From Haemophilus haemolyticus_M (GTDB lineage: Bacteria; Pseudomonadota; Gammaproteobacteria; Enterobacterales; Pasteurellaceae): a stretch of DNA of 64,000 nucleotides. This document shows positions 41,967-51,467 of this stretch, in pieces (position 1 is the stretch's first letter; every line of letters begins with the position of its first letter). Where the stretch lies: the NCBI RefSeq assembly GCF_003490935.1, contig NZ_QQGD01000003.1, forward strand, positions 301,086 through 365,085, read 5' to 3'. The notes beneath the pieces are model-generated. The model was given only the letters and a program-made list of their open reading frames with translations, did no database searches and was not told the DNA's origin. The translations under genes were made by a program, and so were the position numbers.

Positions 41967-42119
41967 TATCTGTAACGCCTTATTATTCATGCCCATTTTT
42001 ATACACATCTTCTAATGACCTCGCTATCAAAAGTGCGGTCATTTTTCTTTGAGTTTTCTCAGAATATTAAAAAATTATCTAAAACCTGTTTTATATCAAA
42101 AAATCCACAAAATTTATAA

Positions 42120-42172
42120 GCCTATGTTCTTTATTTAGGCGTATTATATTACTCGGAATGATTAATTCATTC
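42120..42172. repeat. Two short inverted repeats in the fdhF upstream region
   Basis: GCCTA (42120-42124) and TAGGC (42136-42140) form one dyad. GAATGA (42156-42161) and TCATTC (42167-42172) form another around TTAAT, 27 bp before the fdhF start. Either could bind a regulator. I could not find a sigma-54 -24/-12 pair, which drives fdhF in E. coli, nor a clear FNR site. Confidence 0.4.
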
Positions 42173-42198
42173 TGGTTATCTAAAATAAGGACATTACT

Positions 42199-44358
42199 AT
42201 GGCAATTAAAAAAGTGATTACTGTCTGTCCGTATTGCGCTTCAGGTTGTAAGATCAATCTATTGGTTGAGAACAACAAAATTGTGGGTGCTGAAGGTGCA
42301 AACGGTAAAACAAACGAACGAGAGCTTTGCCTGAAAGGATATTATGGCTGGGATTTCGTGCATGACACAAAAATCCTCACTCCTCGTCTAACTCAACCGA
42401 TGATTCGCTACAAACGTGGCGAGCCGTTCACGCCAGTGAGCTGGGAAGAGGCTATTTCCTATTCTGCAAAACGTTTACAAGAAATTAGAGAAAAATATGG
42501 CAACGAGTCAATTATGGTAACGGGTTCTTCTCGTGGACCAGGTAACGAAGTGAATTTCGTTATGCAAAAATTTGCTCGTGCGGTATTAGGCAATAACAAC
42601 ATTGACTGTTGTGCACGTGTCTGACATGGCCCATCTGTAGCAGGTCTGCTCAAATCAGTGGGTAATGGCGCGATGTCCAACTCAATCGTTGAGATTGAAG
42701 ACACTAAATGTGTGTTTATCTTTGGCTATAATGCCTCAACGTCTCACCCTATTGTAGCGCGTCGTATTAACCACGCTAAAGCAAAAGGGGCGAAGATTAT
42801 TGTTTGTGACCCTCGTAAAATTGAAACCGCTCGTATTGCTGACATTTATGCGCCACTTGCTAACGGCAGTAACGTCGCATTTTTGAATGCAATGATGAAC
42901 GTGATTCTTGAAGAAGGATTACAAGATCAAAAATTCATTGATGAACATACCGAAAATTTCGATGCGTTCTATGAAACTGTAAAAGCTTATACACCTGAAT
43001 CAACTCAACATATCACTGGCGTTGAGCCTGAAATGTTGAGAGAAATTGCCCGCACTTATGCGAAAGCAGAAACTGCGACAATTCTCTGGGGTATGGGGGT
43101 ATGTCAGTTCCGTCAAGGTGTGGAAACTGTACGTGCGTTGGCAAGCTTGGCAATGCTTACTGGTAACTTAGGTAAACCAAATGTTGGTGTAAACCCTGTG
43201 CGTGGGCAAAACAACGTACAAGGCGCATGTGACATGGGGGCTTTATATAATACTTTACCTGGTTATCAAAGCTATGCGGATCCAGAAATCAACGCTAAAT
43301 TTGCGAAAGCATGGGGCGTGCCGTCTATTCCAACCAAACCAGGTGTACCATTGAGTGAAGTGCCACATGCAGTGGCAGAAGGTAAACTCAAAGCATTCTA
43401 TATTATGGGTGAAGATACTTTACAAACTGAACCTGATTTGAATGCAATGAAACAAACCTTTAAAGATCTTGAGTTTATTATTGTTCAAGATATCTTTATG
43501 ACTCAAACTGCAGCGGAAGCAGATGTGATTTTACCAGCAACATCTTGCGCAGAACACGAAGGTGTTTATAGTGCGGCTGACCGTGGTTTCCAACGTTTCT
43601 ATAAAGCGGTGGATCCTGTTGGTGATGTGAAAGACGACTGGGAAATCATCAGCCTTATGGCACAAGCTTTGGGTTATCCAATGCATTACAACAACACCAA
43701 AGAAATTTGGGATGAGTTGCGTGAGCTTTGCCCAATTTATAAAGGTGCAACTTACGAGAAAATGGAAGGATTAGGTTATATACAATGGCCATGTACAGAC
43801 GAAGGCCCTGAAGATCAAGGCACTACATACTTATATGAAGGTCAAATCTTCGACCGTCCAAATGGTAAAGCGGAATTCTTTGCTTGCGACTGGGAGCCAC
43901 CAATGGAAGAAGTTTCTGAAGAATATCCATTAGTGCTTTCTACCGTGCGTGAAGTTGGTCACTATTCTTGCCGTTCAATGACGGGCAACTGCCGTGCACT
44001 TGCTGCGTTGGCAGACGAACCAGGATTTGTTCAAATGAACGACCAAGATGCGAAAGCTTTAGGCATTAAGAATAATGAGCTTGTTTGGATTTCTTCATCT
44101 CGTGGTAAAGTTATATCTCGTGCTGATGTAAGTTCTCGTACTAACAAAGGTGCGTGTTATATGACTTACCAATGGTGGATCGGAAAATGTAACGAACTCA
44201 CTGCTGAACATTTAAATCCGGGATCTCGTACTCCGGAATATAAATACAGCGCGGTGCGTATCGAAAAAATTGAAGATCAACGTTGGGCTGAGCACTATGT
44301 TGTAACTGAATATACTAAGCTCAAATCACGCTTAAAAGAAACCGCACTTGTGGCTTAA
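42199..44358 (+). CDS. fdhF: Formate dehydrogenase H, selenocysteine-containing
   Basis: FdhF (719 residues with Sec) oxidises formate to CO2 and is the dehydrogenase of formate hydrogenlyase. It aligns with E. coli FdhF throughout. The 4Fe-4S ligands are Cys10, Cys13, Cys17 and Cys44. The in-frame TGA at 42622-42624 falls at residue 142 in CCARV-Sec-HGPSVAGL, exactly the active-site selenocysteine of the family, so the gene is one reading frame and not broken. The molybdopterin regions (GMGVCQFRQGVETVRAL, NPVRGQNNVQGACDMG) are intact. Nickel and hyp genes elsewhere in the window supply the partner hydrogenase pathway, but the hydrogenase genes are outside. Confidence 0.95.
42622..42665 (+). 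promoter_or_regulatory. Bacterial SECIS element in fdhF
   Basis: The recoding TGA is followed at once by a stem-loop whose top, AGCA-GGTC-TGCT (about 42638-42649), carries the GGUC loop recognised by SelB in E. coli fdhF mRNA. The top of the hairpin is conserved in sequence as well as in structure. Confidence 0.8.
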
Positions 44359-44377
44359 TATAATATTTATCATGATT

Positions 44378-44405
44378 AGGACAGGGATTAATCCTGTCCT
44401 TTTTT
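44378..44405 (+). terminator. Terminator of fdhF
   Basis: AGGACAGG (44378-44385) pairs with CCTGTCCT (44393-44400), followed by T5. It starts 19 bases after the fdhF stop. Confidence 0.88.
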
Positions 44406-44460
44406 ATGCTTAATGAAATATGATATGGGTAAGAATATTTGAAATGTTAAAAAGAGCGGT

Positions 44461-44802
44461 TTATTCAAAGGCAATTTCTTTAATACGTAATTCATCACCG
44501 CTTTGTCGTTGCAAGTGTATGCTGCCACAATTTGGACAAGAATCATGATGGGCTTGTATCTCAACTAATTTTTGACACTGCCAACACCAGGCTTGCGCTG
44601 CTATAGGTATTAGATGTAGTTTACAGCCTTCAGCAGCCGTACCTTGAAAGGTTATGTCAAAACAAAATTCTAATGCGTCAGGTTCTACACAAGAGAGCGC
44701 GCCAATTTCTAACCAAAGATCCGTGACTTTTTTTATATCGTGACTTTTACATTGTTGTTCTACTATTTCCAGCATATTTTGACAAAGAGATAATTCGTGC
44801 AT
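44461..44802 (-). CDS. hypA: Hydrogenase nickel chaperone HypA
   Basis: HypA (113 aa) delivers nickel with HypB to hydrogenase and sometimes to urease. The N-terminal MHEL contains His2, the nickel ligand. Two CxxC pairs (CWQC and CPNC) form the structural zinc site. It stands alone, convergent with fdhF, about 40 kb from hypBDE. Placing it beside the formate dehydrogenase gene supports a formate-hydrogen system. Confidence 0.93.
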   Translation of the reverse strand: MHELSLCQNMLEIVEQQCKSHDIKKVTDLWLEIGALSCVEPDALEFCFDITFQGTAAEGCKLHLIPIAAQAWCWQCQKLVEIQAHHDSCPNCGSIHLQRQSGDELRIKEIAFE

Positions 44803-44833
44803 AGTTTTTCCTTTTGTTTTTCTTCCTTAAAAT

Positions 44834-44866
44834 AAATGCCTTTATCAATTCAAGATAAAGGCATTT
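44834..44866 (-). terminator. Terminator of gltS
   Basis: AAATGCCTTTATC (44834-44846) pairs with GATAAAGGCATTT (44854-44866) around seven bases, a perfect 13-bp stem. On the minus strand it lies just past the gltS stop. An uptake signal is between (44888). Confidence 0.75.
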
Positions 44867-44896
44867 CTCTAAAATATTGTCAATTTCAACCGCACT

Positions 44897-46111
44897 TTAC
44901 GCGAGCATATTTACAACTGCAAATGAGACTTTTAATAGCGCAGCGTTGATTAAGTCGATAAAGAATGCGCCGACCATTGGAACGATTAAAAATGCTTTGT
45001 GTGATGGCCCAAAACGGCTGGTAATGGCTTGCATATTTGCAACAGCTGTTGGGGTTGCACCTAAACCGAAACCACAGTGACCAGAGCTTAATACGACAGC
45101 ATCATAATCTTTACCCATTGCGCGATAAGTAACATAGATTGCAAATACCGCCATAAAGACAACTTGTACTGCAAGGATGATTAATACATCTACCGCTAAA
45201 CCTGCAAGTTCCCAAAGTTTTAATGACATTAAGGCGATAGCTAAGAAGATAGATAAACCCACGCTACCCAATACATCAATAGCCGATTCAGCCACTTGGA
45301 AACGGAATATGTTGGTTAAAATATTGCGGATAATTACACCGGTAAATAAACACCATACGAATGTTGGTAATTGGAATGCGGTGCCTTTTGTTTGAGCATC
45401 TAAATATTGGCCGATAAGCAAACAGATAGACATCATTGCAATAGTTTCAATTAACGAACGTGAAGTAATTTTACGTTTGTAAGTTGGATGTTCAAAAGCC
45501 TCTTGAATATCATCTACTTCATCATTTTCAGGATTTTCACCTTGTTTTTGACGATTTAATAAGAAACGTGCAACAGGGCCACCGATGATACCACCAAAGA
45601 CTAAACCAAAGGTTGCACATGCCATAGCAATTTCAGTTGCACCTTGTAAATTAAATTGGTGAACGAAGGTATCTGCCCACGCTGCGCCAGTACCATGACC
45701 GCCAGTTAATGTGACAGAACCTGCTAATAAACCGTATGCTGGGTGGATACCTAATGCTAATGAACCTGCGATACCGATGATATTTTGGCAAATAATTAGC
45801 AAACCAGCGACGAATAAAAATACGACAAGTGGTTTTCCACCTTTAATTAAACGGGAAAAGTTTGCGCTTAAACCAATGGAAGTGAAGAACACTAACATCA
45901 TGGTAGTTTGCAAATTCTTATCGAAATTAAAGGATGTTCCGTCTACTTTATTCCAAATTAAAAGACCAATGGCAACAATAAAACCACCAACAACCGGCTC
46001 AGGAATGTTGAAGGTTTTTAAGATGCTGATTCGTTTAACGAGAAAATAACCCAAGAGCAAGACTAAGCTTGCTAGTGCAAGGGTTTCATACGTGCTAAAT
46101 GTATGACTCAT
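44897..46111 (-). CDS. gltS: Sodium/glutamate symporter GltS
   Basis: GltS (404 aa) is a Na+-coupled glutamate importer of the ESS family with about ten membrane segments. Family stretches include EPVVGGFIVAIGLLIWN and LTGGHGTGAAWADTF (glycine-rich re-entrant loop), and the second repeat GHCGFGLGATPTAVANMQAI. The two related loops are the inverted-repeat halves of the fold. It is 29 bp downstream of parC on the same strand. Confidence 0.93.
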   Translation of the reverse strand: MSHTFSTYETLALASLVLLLGYFLVKRISILKTFNIPEPVVGGFIVAIGLLIWNKVDGTSFNFDKNLQTTMMLVFFTSIGLSANFSRLIKGGKPLVVFLFVAGLLIICQNIIGIAGSLALGIHPAYGLLAGSVTLTGGHGTGAAWADTFVHQFNLQGATEIAMACATFGLVFGGIIGGPVARFLLNRQKQGENPENDEVDDIQEAFEHPTYKRKITSRSLIETIAMMSICLLIGQYLDAQTKGTAFQLPTFVWCLFTGVIIRNILTNIFRFQVAESAIDVLGSVGLSIFLAIALMSLKLWELAGLAVDVLIILAVQVVFMAVFAIYVTYRAMGKDYDAVVLSSGHCGFGLGATPTAVANMQAITSRFGPSHKAFLIVPMVGAFFIDLINAALLKVSFAVVNMLA

Positions 46112-46140
46112 AAATTGGATCTCCCTATGTTGTGTTTAAA

Positions 46141-48396
46141 TTATGTGTTGTGTTGCGGTTCGATTACCACTATTTCAACATTGGTATGTAATCCACGTGG
46201 TAATGTCGAACCTTTTCTGCCTCGTTCAGCACGGAACTTCTGCAGATCTTCCGGTTTTAATACAATTTTTCGTTTTCCGGAATGAAATTCAAGACTTGCT
46301 TGATCTGAAATGAGCAATAATTTCACTAACAATTCGCTGCGCTCTTTTGCATTTGCGGCAGGAATTGTCACAATTTTATTGCCTTTGCCTTTTGATAATA
46401 CTGGTAAATCTTTTGCCGGGAAAATCAACATTCTGCCAGCGGATGTCATCGCAACAACAAGTGCGGTGGCATTCGTCAGCGTCTTAGGCTCCATCACTTT
46501 GGCATTTTCCGGTAAAGAAATCAAGGCTTTTCCTGCTTTATTGCGTGCAATTAAATCTTCAAATTTACAAATAAAACCATAACCCGCATCAGAAGCCATC
46601 AATAATTCTTGCTGTTCACTCGCCATTACGACATATTCAATGGTCGCCCCAGCGGGTAAATTTAGTTTACCTGTGAGAGGTTCACCTTGCGAACGAGCGG
46701 AAGGCAATGAAAGCGGATCGAGAGCATAACTTCGCCCCGTACTATCAATAAATACAGCGGCTTGATTACTCTTGCCACAAGCATGAGCTCGATAATTATC
46801 ACCCGCTTTGTAGCTTAATGATTTAGGATCAATATCATGTCCTTTGGCGCAACGTACCCAACCCATTTCTGATAAGATGACAGTGACAGGCTCTGTTGGT
46901 GTCATGTCACTTTCAGAGATCATTTTGGCTTCTTCACGTTCGACCAGTTGAGACATACGTGGACTGGCATATTTTTTCGCATCTTCTTGAATTTCTTTTT
47001 TGATAAGCGTATTCAAACGGCGTTCTGATCCTAAAATTGCTTCTAAATTTAACCGCTCTTTTTCAAGTTCATCTTGTTCAGCTTTGAGTTGGTTTTCTTC
47101 TAATTTCGCTAAATGACGTAAGCGTAAATTTAAAATGGCATCGGCTTGTTCATCGCTTAAATTAAAGCGTGCCATCAGCTCTGCTTTTGGATCATCTTCA
47201 TGACGTATAATTTCGATAACTTCATCAATATTTAAGAAGGCTATCATCAAACCTTCTAAAATATGCAAGCGAGAGAGCACTTTATCCAAACGGTATTGTA
47301 GGCGACGAGTTACCGTTGTGCGACGGAAAGCAAGCCATTCATTTAAGATTTCTAACAAGCCTTTTACCGCAGGTTTATGATCAAGCCCAATCATATTCAT
47401 ATTTACACGGTAACTTTTTTCAAGATCCGTTGTCGCAAATAAATGTGCCATTAAGGTATCAGTATCAACTCGATTTGAACGAGGTACTAACACGATCCGA
47501 ATAGGATTTTCGTGATCGGCTTCATCTCGAATATCTTCTAGCATTGGCAGTTTTTTTGCTGTCATTTGTTCGGCTATTTGTGCAATAACTTTGGATGGCG
47601 AAGATTGATGTGGAAGTGCAGAGATAATAATTTCACCGTCTTCTTTTTTCCAAGTTGCACGCATTTTTATTGAGCCACGACCTTGCTCATAAATTTTACG
47701 AATTTCTGATTTTGGCGAAATAATTTCCGCTTCTGTTGGAAAATCTGGGCCTTGAACAATTTCAAGTACATCATCTAATCCCGCTTTAGGATTATCTAGC
47801 AATATCACTGCCGCATCAGCAATTTCATTAATGTTGTGCGGTGGAATATCTGTCGCCATACCCACCGCGATACCTGTTGTTCCGTTCAATAAAATGTGAG
47901 GTAAACGAGCGGGTAAATATTGCGGTTCAGCCAAGGTTCCATCAAAGTTTGGTTGATAATCTACTGTTCCTTGTCCGAGTTCACTCAACAAGATTTCAGA
48001 GATTTTAGAGAGGCGTGATTCCGTATAACGCATGGCCGCGAAAGATTTTGGATCATCTGGCGCCCCCCAGTTACCTTGACCATCTACGAGCGGATAACGA
48101 TAAGAGAAGGGTTGTGCCATTAACACCATTGCTTCATAACAAGCGCTGTCACCATGTGGATGGAATTTACCGAGTACATCACCGACGGTACGGGCAGATT
48201 TTTTGTATTTTGCCGTGGCATTTAAGCCAAGTTCAGACATTGCATATATAATACGGCGTTGAACAGGTTTTAAACCGTCACCAATAAAAGGCAGCGCACG
48301 ATCCATGATGACATACATGGAATAGTTGAGATAAGCCCTTTCGGTGAAGGTGCGTAGAGGCATTTGTTCAATGCCTTCATAATTGATATTTGTCAT
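46141..48396 (-). CDS. parC: DNA topoisomerase IV subunit A
   Basis: ParC (751 aa) is the DNA-cutting subunit of topoisomerase IV, which decatenates daughter chromosomes. The catalytic Tyr is in AMRYTESRLS (Tyr124). The quinolone-resistance region HPHGDSACYEAM carries Ser84 and Glu88, the susceptible wild-type residues. The C-terminal beta-pinwheel is present though short, as usual for ParC. It follows parE by 67 bp on the minus strand. Confidence 0.96.
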   Translation of the reverse strand: MTNINYEGIEQMPLRTFTERAYLNYSMYVIMDRALPFIGDGLKPVQRRIIYAMSELGLNATAKYKKSARTVGDVLGKFHPHGDSACYEAMVLMAQPFSYRYPLVDGQGNWGAPDDPKSFAAMRYTESRLSKISEILLSELGQGTVDYQPNFDGTLAEPQYLPARLPHILLNGTTGIAVGMATDIPPHNINEIADAAVILLDNPKAGLDDVLEIVQGPDFPTEAEIISPKSEIRKIYEQGRGSIKMRATWKKEDGEIIISALPHQSSPSKVIAQIAEQMTAKKLPMLEDIRDEADHENPIRIVLVPRSNRVDTDTLMAHLFATTDLEKSYRVNMNMIGLDHKPAVKGLLEILNEWLAFRRTTVTRRLQYRLDKVLSRLHILEGLMIAFLNIDEVIEIIRHEDDPKAELMARFNLSDEQADAILNLRLRHLAKLEENQLKAEQDELEKERLNLEAILGSERRLNTLIKKEIQEDAKKYASPRMSQLVEREEAKMISESDMTPTEPVTVILSEMGWVRCAKGHDIDPKSLSYKAGDNYRAHACGKSNQAAVFIDSTGRSYALDPLSLPSARSQGEPLTGKLNLPAGATIEYVVMASEQQELLMASDAGYGFICKFEDLIARNKAGKALISLPENAKVMEPKTLTNATALVVAMTSAGRMLIFPAKDLPVLSKGKGNKIVTIPAANAKERSELLVKLLLISDQASLEFHSGKRKIVLKPEDLQKFRAERGRKGSTLPRGLHTNVEIVVIEPQHNT

Positions 48397-48463
48397 TTTG
48401 GTTTCTGTTAATTGAATATATTCTTAATTTATTAAAATTCGGATTTGCTGAGATTAATTTAGT

Positions 48464-50362
48464 CTAAACAGATAAATCAACCTGATCGCCTTTCGCTTGT
48501 AACCAATTTTTACGGTCTTCGGAACGTTTTTTCGCTAATAACATATCCATGAGTTCTAATGTATCCGCGCCTTGGTTTTCCTCTAAATCATAAGTTAATT
48601 GAACAAGGCGACGCGTATTAGGATCCATTGTTGTTTCACGCAATTGCGATGGGTTCATTTCACCTAAACCTTTAAAACGTTGAACATTCGGTTTGCCTTT
48701 TTTATTTTTCAGCCGATCTAAAATCGACTCTTTTTCACTTTCATCTAATGCGTAGAAGACTTCTTTATTTAAGTCAATGCGATAAAGTGGTGGCATTGCT
48801 ACATAAACGTGACCGTCTTGTACCAATTTCGGAAAATGGCGTAAGAACAGGGCGCAGAGTAGAGTGGCAATATGCAGACCATCAGAGTCGGCATCCGCGA
48901 GAATACACACTTTACCATAGCGAAGTTGTGATAAATCATTGTTATCAGGATCGATCCCTAGAGCCACGGCGATATCGTGAATTTCTGTTGAACCTAATAC
49001 TTGATCTGGTGAAACTTCCCATGTATTTAAGATTTTTCCACGTAACGGTAAAATCGCTTGATATTCGCGATCACGCGCTTGTTTTGCTGAGCCGCCCGCA
49101 GAGTCGCCCTCTACTAAAAATAATTCCGTTTTTTCTAAATCCTGTGAGCCACAATCAGCTAATTTTCCTGGTAATGCTGGGCCACTAATAAGTTTTTTAC
49201 GTACGACTTTTTTAGCTGCTCGTAATCGGCGTTGTGCAGAACTAATGGCAATTTCTGCTAATTTTTCAGCATCTTGTACGTTTTGGTTGAGCCATAGACT
49301 AAACGCATCTTTTAAAACACCGCTGACAAACACCGCACTTTGGCGTGATGATAAGCGTTCCTTAGTTTGTCCCGCGAATTGCGCATCCTGCATTTTAAGG
49401 GAAAGAATGTAAGAACAACGATCCCAAATATCATCAGCGGTAAGTTTTACGCCGCGTGGTAATAGATTTCTAAATTCGCAAAATTCTCGCATGGCATCTA
49501 ATAAACCTTGACGTAGGCCATTAACATGTGTTCCGCCTTGAATTGTTGGAATTAAGTTTACGTAGCTCTCGCCAATCAGTTCACCACCTTCTGGTAACCA
49601 AAGTAATGCCCAGCTAACTGCTTCATTTGTTCCTTTAAATTCACCAACGAATGGTTTTTCCGGAAGCGTTTCAAAGCCGTTAACCGCTTCGATAAGGTAA
49701 TCGGAAAGACCATCTTCATATAACCAAATATCTTGAGTATTGTTTACTTTATCAATGAATTTGATTTCAAGCCCTGAGCAGAGTACCGCTTTCGCTCTTA
49801 ATAAATGGCGTAGGCGGCTAACGGAAAATTTCGCGCTGTCAAAATATTTTGTATTCGGTTTGAAGTGAACGGTTGTTCCCGTTGTGCGTCTGCCACAAGT
49901 CCCAATAACTTCCAATTCTTCTACTTTATTGCCGTTTTCAAAGGCAATTTTATACACTTCACCATTGCGTTTGACTTGAATATCCACGCGTTCAGAAAGT
50001 GCATTCACCACAGAAATCCCCACACCGTGTAACCCACCTGCAAATTCATAATTTTTATTGGAGAATTTACCACCAGCATGCAGTTTAGTCAGGATTACTT
50101 CTACGCCAGAAACACCTTCTGTAGGATGAATATCCACAGGCATACCGCGACCATTATCTATGACTTCAATAGATTGATCTGGATGCAAAATTACTTCAAT
50201 TTTTGTAGCAAAACCCGCAAGGGCTTCATCTACGCTGTTATCAATAACTTCTTGTGCGAGATGATTCGGACGGGTGGTGTCTGTATACATACCGGGGCGA
50301 ATTTGCACCGGTTCGAGATCTTTAAGAACGGTAATTTCTTGAGCTGAATAATTGGTTGTCAT
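48464..50362 (-). CDS. parE: DNA topoisomerase IV subunit B
   Basis: ParE (632 aa) is the ATPase subunit of topoisomerase IV. The GHKL ATP site includes DNSVDEALAGF, VIDNGRGMPVD and AGGLHGVGISVVNAL. The TOPRIM domain includes LFLVEGDSAGGSAKQARDRE and ILADADSDGLHIATL. It lies upstream of parC, so the two subunits are probably co-expressed. Confidence 0.96.
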   Translation of the reverse strand: MTTNYSAQEITVLKDLEPVQIRPGMYTDTTRPNHLAQEVIDNSVDEALAGFATKIEVILHPDQSIEVIDNGRGMPVDIHPTEGVSGVEVILTKLHAGGKFSNKNYEFAGGLHGVGISVVNALSERVDIQVKRNGEVYKIAFENGNKVEELEVIGTCGRRTTGTTVHFKPNTKYFDSAKFSVSRLRHLLRAKAVLCSGLEIKFIDKVNNTQDIWLYEDGLSDYLIEAVNGFETLPEKPFVGEFKGTNEAVSWALLWLPEGGELIGESYVNLIPTIQGGTHVNGLRQGLLDAMREFCEFRNLLPRGVKLTADDIWDRCSYILSLKMQDAQFAGQTKERLSSRQSAVFVSGVLKDAFSLWLNQNVQDAEKLAEIAISSAQRRLRAAKKVVRKKLISGPALPGKLADCGSQDLEKTELFLVEGDSAGGSAKQARDREYQAILPLRGKILNTWEVSPDQVLGSTEIHDIAVALGIDPDNNDLSQLRYGKVCILADADSDGLHIATLLCALFLRHFPKLVQDGHVYVAMPPLYRIDLNKEVFYALDESEKESILDRLKNKKGKPNVQRFKGLGEMNPSQLRETTMDPNTRRLVQLTYDLEENQGADTLELMDMLLAKKRSEDRKNWLQAKGDQVDLSV

Positions 50363-50406
50363 GGTTAGATGAGTCGTTAATTTTTTAAATTTGAGAAAAT
50401 TCTATC

Positions 50407-50437
50407 AAAAAGTGCGGTGATATTCGACCGCACTTTT
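50407..50437. terminator. Uptake-signal inverted pair downstream of htrB
   Basis: AAAAGTGCGGT (about 50408-50418) pairs with ACCGCACTTTT (50427-50437) around an 8-base loop. It abuts the last codons of htrB (minus strand) and lies upstream of parE, so it can separate the two transcripts. Confidence 0.75.
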
Positions 50438-51371
50438 AATCGTATAAACTAGGCGTATTTTCATCTGGGCGCGTTTTAAAACGGCGATGTAGCCACATAT
50501 ATTGTGATATGCCCTTCATGATTTCCTTTTCAACGATTTGATTCATTCGCGCAGCAATCGCCGTTTCATCTTGTAAATCTGTAAAATCAACAGGCGCTGA
50601 AATACTCACGGTATAGCCTGAACCATCTTTATTGCGTAATGGCGCAAATGGAATCACTTTGCTGTTTTGTGAGGATTTCAATAAATAATAACTACCAGTG
50701 GTTGTGCAAGCATCGGGCACCGCAAAAAATGGTACAAAAACGGCATTTTTTCTGCCGTAATCATGATCGGGTGCATACCAAATGGTTTCTTCATTGCGTA
50801 GGGCTTTGATCATTCCGCGTAAATCTTTACGATCAAGCATATCTTTATTAGAGCGTAAACGGCCTTGTGTTTGGAGCCAATCAAATGCTGGATCGTCATT
50901 TGGGCGGTAAACCCCAATACCAGGATGATGTAAACCAATGATGCGTGCGCCAAGTTCTAGCGTTAAGAAATGAACACCGACGAGAATAATTCCATCTTTT
51001 TGATTTTCTTTTAGATAATCTAAGCCTTCAACTTTCGACCATTTTTTGATACGTGAATCCGACCAAAACCAAGCCATACCTGTTTCGATAATTGCCATGC
51101 CTACTGAACGAAGATTTTCGTGCAAAATCGCCTCACGCTCGTTTTCAGGCATATCAGGGAAACAAAGTTCAAGATTACGGCGTGCAATGGCAGCGCGACG
51201 TTTACCTACTTTTAAATGTGAAAACAACCAACCTAGACCATGACCAATATGGCGCAAAATAGGATAGGGAAGACATAAAATACTTCGCCAAATTGCCACG
51301 CCTAACCAAAATAGCCAGTATTTTGGGGCTAAAAAGTGCGGTTGAAATTGAGGGAGTTTTTCGTTTTTCAT
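50436..51371 (-). CDS. htrB: Lipid A late acyltransferase HtrB/LpxL
   Basis: HtrB (311 aa) adds a secondary acyl chain to KDO2-lipid IVA at the inner membrane. It has an N-terminal hydrophobic segment (YWLFWLGVAIWRSILCLPYPI), the catalytic HX4E motif in GVHFLTLELGARI, and WYAPDHDYGRKNAVFVPFF. The start at 51371 follows AGGTGGAAAGA; the four extra in-frame codons upstream fall over that RBS. Loss of this gene in H. influenzae makes cells temperature sensitive. It is divergent from hldE, another LPS gene. Confidence 0.93.
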   Translation of the reverse strand: MKNEKLPQFQPHFLAPKYWLFWLGVAIWRSILCLPYPILRHIGHGLGWLFSHLKVGKRRAAIARRNLELCFPDMPENEREAILHENLRSVGMAIIETGMAWFWSDSRIKKWSKVEGLDYLKENQKDGIILVGVHFLTLELGARIIGLHHPGIGVYRPNDDPAFDWLQTQGRLRSNKDMLDRKDLRGMIKALRNEETIWYAPDHDYGRKNAVFVPFFAVPDACTTTGSYYLLKSSQNSKVIPFAPLRNKDGSGYTVSISAPVDFTDLQDETAIAARMNQIVEKEIMKGISQYMWLHRRFKTRPDENTPSLYD

Positions 51372-51467
51372 TGTTCTTTCCACCTAAGTTAGGGGCGTAG
51401 TTTATCGTAAATTTGAGTTGTGGTAAAATCGCCACAATTTTGGTTATTCAAATAGAGAGATTTTAAA

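Noticed and set aside
42000..42198. A sigma-54 promoter for fdhF
   Set aside because: No GG-N10-GC pair with TGGCAC/TTGC-like flanks could be found by eye.
42199..42658. fdhF as a frameshifted or prematurely stopped pseudogene
   Set aside because: The TGA falls exactly at the family's selenocysteine and is followed by a SECIS-like hairpin; the frame continues with full similarity on both sides.
48118..48160. Quinolone-resistance substitutions in parC
   Set aside because: The codons give Ser84 and Glu88, the susceptible residues, so no resistance change is seen.
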